A stretch of 10,226 bases of DNA. It comes from Ignavibacteriales bacterium. Lineage in GTDB: Bacteria > Bacteroidota > Ignavibacteria > Ignavibacteriales > Melioribacteraceae. The position numbers and the translations under genes were made by a program. The stretch lies in NCBI GenBank assembly GCA_016929735.1, contig JAFGID010000257.1, positions 1 to 10,226 of the forward strand, given 5' to 3'. The notes under the pieces are model-generated. The model worked only from the letters and a program-made list of their open reading frames with translations, searched no databases and was not told where the DNA came from. Positions 5,941-10,226 of the stretch are shown piece after piece. How positions within the stretch are numbered: position 1 is the first letter of the stretch; each line of letters begins with the position of its first letter.

Positions 5941-7952
5941 CACCGGGGAATCAATTTATTGATGATTTAGCCAATGGAAGAGAAACAACAATTAATTGGC
6001 AGAATGTAGTTAAAAACATTGTAGATGAATACGAAAATAAAAAGGGGATAGTACATGGTGTTCAGAAGGATGCAATTCAAAATGGATGGGATGCTCGCAT
6101 AGATGAAAAAGGAAAAGGCTGGACTTATAAATTCCAACTCTATAGAGAAGCTGGTGGATTGGTCTATTTAACCATGACTGATTCAGGGACACATGGACTT
6201 ACTGGTCGGATCTTATCGCCCGAAGAAATGGAAGAAGATTTACCAATAGAAGAAAGATGGGGACGGTTTGAAAGTTTAGCGTTTACAAAAGACAATGAAG
6301 TTGGGACATTGGGTGCAAGAGGTCAGGGTAAATTCATTTTTGTTGGTGCTTCGAAGAAGAAACAGATCTATTATGATAGCTTGCGAATTGATGGTACATA
6401 CCGGCTAGGCACTAGAGCAATACGCGGAAGAACCAGCTCGCCTGTAATGCATTGGGATGATGAAGATGGGCAAACCCTATTAAGAGAGCGTTTTCCCAGT
6501 CTACAACCTCTAGGTTCATCGGGAACACGCGTGATTATTGTTGATCCTATTGATGAGATTATTGAAGCAATTAATAACAGATCCTGGGAGGAAAATGTTG
6601 CTGATACTTGGTGGGAGCTTCTGCAAAAATATAAAATTAAGATAACTGTAAAAAATCTTGAAGAAAATCATGAAGTTGTTGTCCCTCAATATATATTGGA
6701 TATGCCAAGTGAAGATAAAGATGTAGTGAAAGTATGGAATAAAAAAAATGAAACAATAGATATTTCTGGAGAACAGTACAGAATAAAACGATTGCACCTG
6801 GTCTCAAAATCAACAGATGGATTGCCTGAACATATTAAGGGTGTCGCTATTCAAAGGAATGGGATGAAGGTTTGTACTGAGCTTCCCCCCAGATCAATTG
6901 GTATCGATATTGGCGATGGAATTTATGGTTATATTCAGTTTGACAAAAAGTTGGACGAATTAATGGCTTTAGCTGAGTCGGTGACTCATTATGATTTTGA
7001 TTGGAGAAGAACCGGTGCTCGACAGGTAAGAGAATATATTCGTGATCAAATAACTGAATTCGCTCATGAAAAATTGGGATTTGGTGTTGATCCAAGAACA
7101 TTACGAGAAAAACTTCACAATGAAGCAGAAAAACGCGCTTTGCTTGCCGCAAATAAAGTGGCAAAGGTTTTAGGAATTTCTGCAGGGGGATTTGGTGGAG
7201 GAGGTGGTGTAGTTCCTGGACCAAGAGTAACCAAGCCATATGGGTTGATTATGCCGGAATTAGAATTGCCAAATAATGATTTGCGAGTTGAGTTTGGCCA
7301 ATCTGTAAGTAATATAAAAGCTTCCGTCTATAACCAATCAGATATTGATTTCAAAGTAAGGTTGAAATTTTGGATGTTCACAGATGATGGACAAGTTGCA
7401 TATAATTTTTTTGATCCATCAATTGATTTTGATCTTGAACGCGGATCAAAAAGAGGGCCGTTTGGACCATTTTCTATTGAAATGGAAAGAGCGAAATACC
7501 CAAGTTCCGGATTATATAGGATAAGGTCAAGGCTCATCAGTTTAGAAAGTTCATCTTCTGATATACCAAAAGGTCAGATTCTTGATGAAAAAACAAAATC
7601 ATTTTATCTAGATATGAATCCACCTGAACGTATATATGGATTATTTGAAAAAATACAGCCTTCGGATTTATCAGAATTTAATCCCACTCTTCTTGGCTAT
7701 CATTCACATGGAGAACGAGGTGGATATATTTATACATACAACATAGAACATCCTGCGTTCAAAGTTGTGGGGGATGATAGAGAATCTTCAACTGAATACT
7801 TATTTCGTTTATTAAGTCAAGCTGTAATTGAAATTGATCTTGGAAATGATGATCCGGTACTTTTTAATAATGAAGAAACAAGTAATCCAGCTTTATTAGC
7901 ACAAAAGATTCGTGAAAATATGGGGGAATGGCTCCATAGTTACTATAGTTAG
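5937..7952 (+). CDS. GHKL-type ATPase (Hsp90/MutL/MORC-like)
   Basis: This 671-aa protein has a GHKL ATP-binding domain in about residues 25-205. The N box is KDAIQNGWDA (44-53), with Asn49 for Mg2+ and Asp45 where MutL and gyrase have catalytic Glu. G1 is DSGTHG (82-87, DxGxxG), the ATP lid G2 is GTLGARGQGKF (123-133), and SSGTRVIIVDP (194-204) is the terminal strand with the GT motif. Residues 280-345 (with GVAIQRNGMKV and YGYIQFD) look like the S5-fold transducer seen in MutL/MORC. A glycine-rich hinge with GGFGGGGG (417-424) leads to a beta-rich region (440-560) and a C-terminal domain I do not recognise. ATP-driven N-terminal dimerisation, as in MORC/MutL clamps, is the likely mechanism. 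GHKL ATPases recur in prokaryotic R-M and defence operons. The gene overlaps the previous one by 4 bp, with Shine-Dalgarno GAGGGAGA at 5923-5930. Confidence 0.85.
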   Translation: MTPGNQFIDDLANGRETTINWQNVVKNIVDEYENKKGIVHGVQKDAIQNGWDARIDEKGKGWTYKFQLYREAGGLVYLTMTDSGTHGLTGRILSPEEMEEDLPIEERWGRFESLAFTKDNEVGTLGARGQGKFIFVGASKKKQIYYDSLRIDGTYRLGTRAIRGRTSSPVMHWDDEDGQTLLRERFPSLQPLGSSGTRVIIVDPIDEIIEAINNRSWEENVADTWWELLQKYKIKITVKNLEENHEVVVPQYILDMPSEDKDVVKVWNKKNETIDISGEQYRIKRLHLVSKSTDGLPEHIKGVAIQRNGMKVCTELPPRSIGIDIGDGIYGYIQFDKKLDELMALAESVTHYDFDWRRTGARQVREYIRDQITEFAHEKLGFGVDPRTLREKLHNEAEKRALLAANKVAKVLGISAGGFGGGGGVVPGPRVTKPYGLIMPELELPNNDLRVEFGQSVSNIKASVYNQSDIDFKVRLKFWMFTDDGQVAYNFFDPSIDFDLERGSKRGPFGPFSIEMERAKYPSSGLYRIRSRLISLESSSSDIPKGQILDEKTKSFYLDMNPPERIYGLFEKIQPSDLSEFNPTLLGYHSHGERGGYIYTYNIEHPAFKVVGDDRESSTEYLFRLLSQAVIEIDLGNDDPVLFNNEETSNPALLAQKIRENMGEWLHSYYS

Positions 7953-7961
7953 GGAAAAATT

Positions 7962-8648
7962 ATGGCTGTAATAATAAGAAATAAAATTCAAAATCCAAAT
8001 GGTAATATTTTTGAAGTCAAAATATATAGATCAATAAATCAACCAATATCTATGGATGAGAAAACACAAGCTGAAAAGCTTGATAGATTTCTTGAAATCA
8101 AGATGCAAGAAATATACATTGATTTACAAAAAAAAGGTTTATTAACAGGGAAGAAAGGCGAACATATAAGGCGATGGTATGCTGTGGGTGTTAGTTTACG
8201 AGAGTTCATAGATAACCCAAAAATCATTCCAATTGAAGATCGCGTGCAGGACACATATATTTGGGAGGCTCTTTGGCACCATGCAAAAGATGGAGTACGC
8301 CCTGGATTACCCAAAAAAAGTGCCGGGACCGCAAGGGATCATTTTCGTTTGTGTTATGAATTGTCAAAATTCCCAGCATTCGTCGCAGAGAAGTTTAATT
8401 GGTCGGATTGGGTAAATTTTCTTGAATCACCAGCAGTTATATCAGATAAGAGAATAACGGATTGGGCTTCGCAGAGGGTTAAAAATATTTCTAGAAAAGA
8501 ATTACGAAAATTAGCTATGGTAATACGTGAAAATTTTAAATATAGGGATATGAGTGTATTAACTGATAAAGAATTGAAAATTGAACTAGAAACTGTTTGG
8601 AAGAAAATAGGAAATGAGACCCTAAAGGGGGAAGATGAACATCATTAA
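7962..8648 (+). CDS. Unrecognised helical protein, third gene of the GHKL operon
   Basis: I do not recognise this 228-aa protein. After a short N-terminal stretch with strand-like content (1-25) it appears almost wholly helical. Notable segments are an amphipathic helix (33-58), HIRRWYAVGVSLREFI (68-83), and an aromatic, charged stretch from YIWEALWHHAKDG (99-111) to HFRLCYELSKFP (127-138). A second tryptophan-rich patch, FNWSDWVNF (145-153), comes next, then basic helices (163-192) and an acidic C-terminus. The layout loosely recalls helical N-terminal domains of YhcG-type proteins, but I see no catalytic motif. It starts 9 bp after the ATPase gene, with AGGGA at 7951-7955, and overlaps the next gene by 14 bp. 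The coupling suggests an adaptor or structural subunit in a complex with its neighbours, which is inference. Confidence 0.75.
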   Translation: MAVIIRNKIQNPNGNIFEVKIYRSINQPISMDEKTQAEKLDRFLEIKMQEIYIDLQKKGLLTGKKGEHIRRWYAVGVSLREFIDNPKIIPIEDRVQDTYIWEALWHHAKDGVRPGLPKKSAGTARDHFRLCYELSKFPAFVAEKFNWSDWVNFLESPAVISDKRITDWASQRVKNISRKELRKLAMVIRENFKYRDMSVLTDKELKIELETVWKKIGNETLKGEDEHH

Positions 8649-9882
8649 CACAAATATTGAAAAGATTAATTTTTCAGATATAGAATCGTTTTGCGATGAG
8701 CAGCAAATTGAAGGAGTTCAATTAGAGTATAAAAAAGAATTTCCTAAAAAAGGTTTAGCAAAGCAAATCGCCTCGTTTTCTAATACAAGAGGTGGACTAT
8801 TAATAATTGGAATTGAAGAAGATGAGAAAATTGGTATTCCAAAATCATATGATGGAGTAATCAATGACGGAAAACTTCTTGAACGGGTCCATCAGTATGC
8901 TTCACAAGTTGAACCAATACCCTCATACCAGGCAACTGCAACCGATGAGAAAAATGGAAAAGTTTTTATCTTGATTCGTGTCTTTGAAGGAGAACATACT
9001 CCATATTTCGTCCAAAACGATTCGAATATTTGGGTTAGGACCGGAAATATAAGTAATCCAATTGACCATGCTTCTCCCGATGCTTTGGAGTTGTTATACA
9101 AAAAAAGAGAAAAAGCAGAACAACAAAGGAAAATTCAAATTGAAAGAACAGTAGAAATATCAAAGGCAGCCATAGAACGTCAAGAAAAAAAGAGGATAGT
9201 TGCAGTATCTCAAGGAGAAGAATCTGACAGACTTAGGATTATTGATAAAGAAGTTGGGTCAAATGTTTCAATGTGCAATGTAACTCTTCAACCTTATTTC
9301 CCTAACAAGAATTTCATTGATCCCTATCAGTTAAAACAATCTTTAGAAAAATTAATAACTAGCAATTATAGTTACACATTTCCGGAAGCATACCAAGTTG
9401 AAACAATTCCATACGGAACACTTTCGTGTCATTGGAGAAGCAATGATGGATTTGTTCAAATTGAACAGATATTTGGAAATGGTTTAATTTCCAATGCTAG
9501 GGATTTAGCATTCATAGATGAAAATGGGAATAGATCAATATATTTAGCCTGGATTGCTATTACTACTCTTTCAACTCTTCAGGCAGCGGCAAATTATTAT
9601 AAGTTGGTTGGATACCAAGGAATTATTATTGGGAATATAAGTTTTGAAAATATAAAAGGATCCTTTGTTAGACCTATTAAACCAGATGGGTGGAGTCTTC
9701 ATTTCTTTGAATACCACACTTGTTTATTAGATTCATACAAATGGGAAATTAATACGGATACTTTTATTCTTGGAAATAAAAAAAGCCTAGATTCACTAAT
9801 TAGAGATATTATGGATGAAATATATGTAAGTTTTAATTATTCTCCCCCGGGAGAAAAACTTTACAATGCATTCTTCAAGTGA
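8635..9882 (+). CDS. AlbA_2/Schlafen-like domain protein with coiled coil and novel C-terminus
   Basis: This 415-aa protein carries an AlbA_2 (Schlafen AlbA-like) domain at about residues 15-155. Signature pieces are VQLEYKKEF (28-36, with the Glu-x-Lys pair Glu31/Lys33), IASFSNTRGGLLIIGIEE (45-62), an FILIRV strand (111-116), and HTPYFVQNDSNIWVRTGN (121-138). Schlafen-type AlbA domains bind nucleic acid and in some proteins cut RNA; here activity is unproven. Residues 153-190 are highly charged and helical (KKREKAEQQRKIQIERTVEI), likely a coiled coil. The remaining 225 residues form a mixed domain I do not recognise. It is the last gene of the operon, starting inside gene three (14-bp overlap) behind the strong Shine-Dalgarno AAGGGGGA (8625-8632). 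A role as effector or nucleic-acid sensor of the system is inferred. Confidence 0.85.
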   Translation: MNIINTNIEKINFSDIESFCDEQQIEGVQLEYKKEFPKKGLAKQIASFSNTRGGLLIIGIEEDEKIGIPKSYDGVINDGKLLERVHQYASQVEPIPSYQATATDEKNGKVFILIRVFEGEHTPYFVQNDSNIWVRTGNISNPIDHASPDALELLYKKREKAEQQRKIQIERTVEISKAAIERQEKKRIVAVSQGEESDRLRIIDKEVGSNVSMCNVTLQPYFPNKNFIDPYQLKQSLEKLITSNYSYTFPEAYQVETIPYGTLSCHWRSNDGFVQIEQIFGNGLISNARDLAFIDENGNRSIYLAWIAITTLSTLQAAANYYKLVGYQGIIIGNISFENIKGSFVRPIKPDGWSLHFFEYHTCLLDSYKWEINTDTFILGNKKSLDSLIRDIMDEIYVSFNYSPPGEKLYNAFFK

Positions 9883-10060
9883 TTTTTTTGAGATAGTAGG
9901 GTCAGCTCCAGGGCTTGTCTCTATTTGATGATGAGTGCTATGTATATTTCGGTCATGTCTTGGTTTCCTCAGTTGTTAAGGTACGCTTGTCAATAAATTC
10001 ACCTTGTATAATAGAACAAAATTTCTTGCTTTTCAAGCCCCTTTAACCTTAAAAAATGGC

Positions 10061-10104
10061 TTCGTTCCTTTCAAACGAACCATGAAAAATTGAAAAAGTG
10101 TCGG
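10061..10104 (-). repeat. Inner island-flanking inverted repeat, right copy
   Basis: This is the reverse-complement partner of 502-545, with 39 of 44 positions identical; 10081-10104 is a perfect 24-bp match to 502-525. It sits at the AT-rich to GC-rich switch on the right, mirroring the left copy. Confidence 0.75.
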
Positions 10105-10147
10105 CTTTTGTCGGGTTTTGTCGGAGCGAACTTTGGGAAAAGTTCGC
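10100..10147. repeat. Tandem GTCGG-TTTT repeat and 9-bp-stem hairpin
   Basis: GTCGG recurs at 10100, 10110 and 10120 with exact 10-bp spacing, separated by CTTTT and GTTTT. Directly after it, GCGAACTTT (10126-10134) and AAAGTTCGC (10139-10147) form a perfect 9-bp stem with a GGGA tetraloop. The left junction has only a weak counterpart, CCGACTTAAACCGACA at 492-507. This resembles a structured dispersed repeat or an element end. Confidence 0.6.
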
Positions 10148-10179
10148 GCAGATGCGCGGAGAGGCGGCGGAATCCATAC

Positions 10180-10207
10180 GCCGCCTTGCAGGGCGCGGGT
10201 TGGGGTT
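10180..10207 (-). repeat. Outer inverted repeat, right copy
   Basis: This is the reverse-complement partner of 433-460, with 24 of 28 positions matching. The distance between outer and inner repeats is 41 bp on the left and 75 bp on the right, so the two ends are related but have diverged by an insertion or deletion. Confidence 0.65.
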
Positions 10208-10226
10208 GATTTACTCCTTTGTTACA

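Larger units (their letters stand above)
9883..10226. other. Right island junction, non-coding
   Basis: No gene is seen in these 344 bp. The AT-rich island composition persists to about 10060. Then come the right inner inverted repeat (10061-10104), a 10-bp-period tandem repeat, a strong hairpin, and GC-rich host-like sequence with a second stem GGCGGCG (10163-10169) / CGCCGCC (10179-10185). No intrinsic terminator is evident right after the last operon gene; a T run at 9885-9891 follows its stop without an adjacent stem. Confidence 0.6.

Noticed and set aside
6847..7239. 130-codon minus-strand open frame
   Set aside because: It is fully antisense to the GHKL ATPase transducer region, whose reading frame is strongly supported; the product is Leu/His-rich with no motif.
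9839..9854. Hairpin TTCTCCC/GGGAGAA as the operon terminator
   Set aside because: It lies inside the last coding sequence and the T run (9885-9891) is about 30 bases away, so it lacks the stem plus immediate T-tract layout.
1..10226. CRISPR array, tRNA, rRNA, integrase or transposase gene
   Set aside because: No regularly spaced identical repeats of CRISPR length, no cloverleaf-like segment I could support, and none of the coding regions shows integrase or transposase motifs.

Overview
The window looks like an AT-rich accessory (defence) island set into a GC-rich bacterial chromosome. The left edge (1-411) is the C-terminal half of a GC-rich EamA/DMT-type transporter gene, and the right edge (from about 10100) is again GC-rich. 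Everything between about 500 and 10060 is clearly AT-rich with different codon use, as expected for horizontally acquired DNA. The sequence does not let me name the host beyond a GC-rich bacterium.

The island is bracketed by inverted repeats. One 44-bp repeat (502-545 against 10061-10104, 39/44 identical, with a perfect 24-bp core) and an outer 28-bp repeat (433-460 against 10180-10207, 24/28) face each other about 9.5 kb apart.

The left half of the island (1005-4260) is a restriction-modification cassette. A DNA cytosine-C5 methyltransferase on the minus strand is divergent from a plus-strand pair. That pair is a type IIS-like endonuclease (AlwI-like N-terminal part, FokI-like cleavage domain) and a HhH-GPD DNA glycosylase resembling the MIG thymine-DNA glycosylases, which repair T:G mismatches arising from deaminated 5-methylcytosine. 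The glycosylase gene appears damaged or recoded: its natural N-terminus seems to start upstream in another frame across an A10 run, and its C-terminus stops before any Fe-S cluster cysteines.

A 645-bp AT-rich spacer follows. It holds an unrecognised hydrophobic peptide remnant, a perfect 16-bp palindrome, a 9-bp inverted repeat and a near-consensus promoter (TTGACA-17-TATTAT).

The right half (4906-9882) is a tight four-gene operon: (1) a ribbon-helix-helix-like/winged-helix-like 344-aa protein; (2) a 671-aa GHKL (Hsp90/MutL/MORC-type) ATPase; (3) a 228-aa helical protein I do not recognise; (4) a 415-aa AlbA_2/Schlafen-like protein with a coiled coil and an unrecognised C-terminal domain. 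Gene junctions are 4 bp overlapping, 9 bp apart and 14 bp overlapping. I do not recognise this gene combination as a named defence system. A nucleotide-switched ATPase, an AlbA_2 effector and a DNA-binding subunit, placed beside an R-M cassette in an island, make it the best candidate here for an undescribed anti-phage or anti-plasmid module. That function is inferred.
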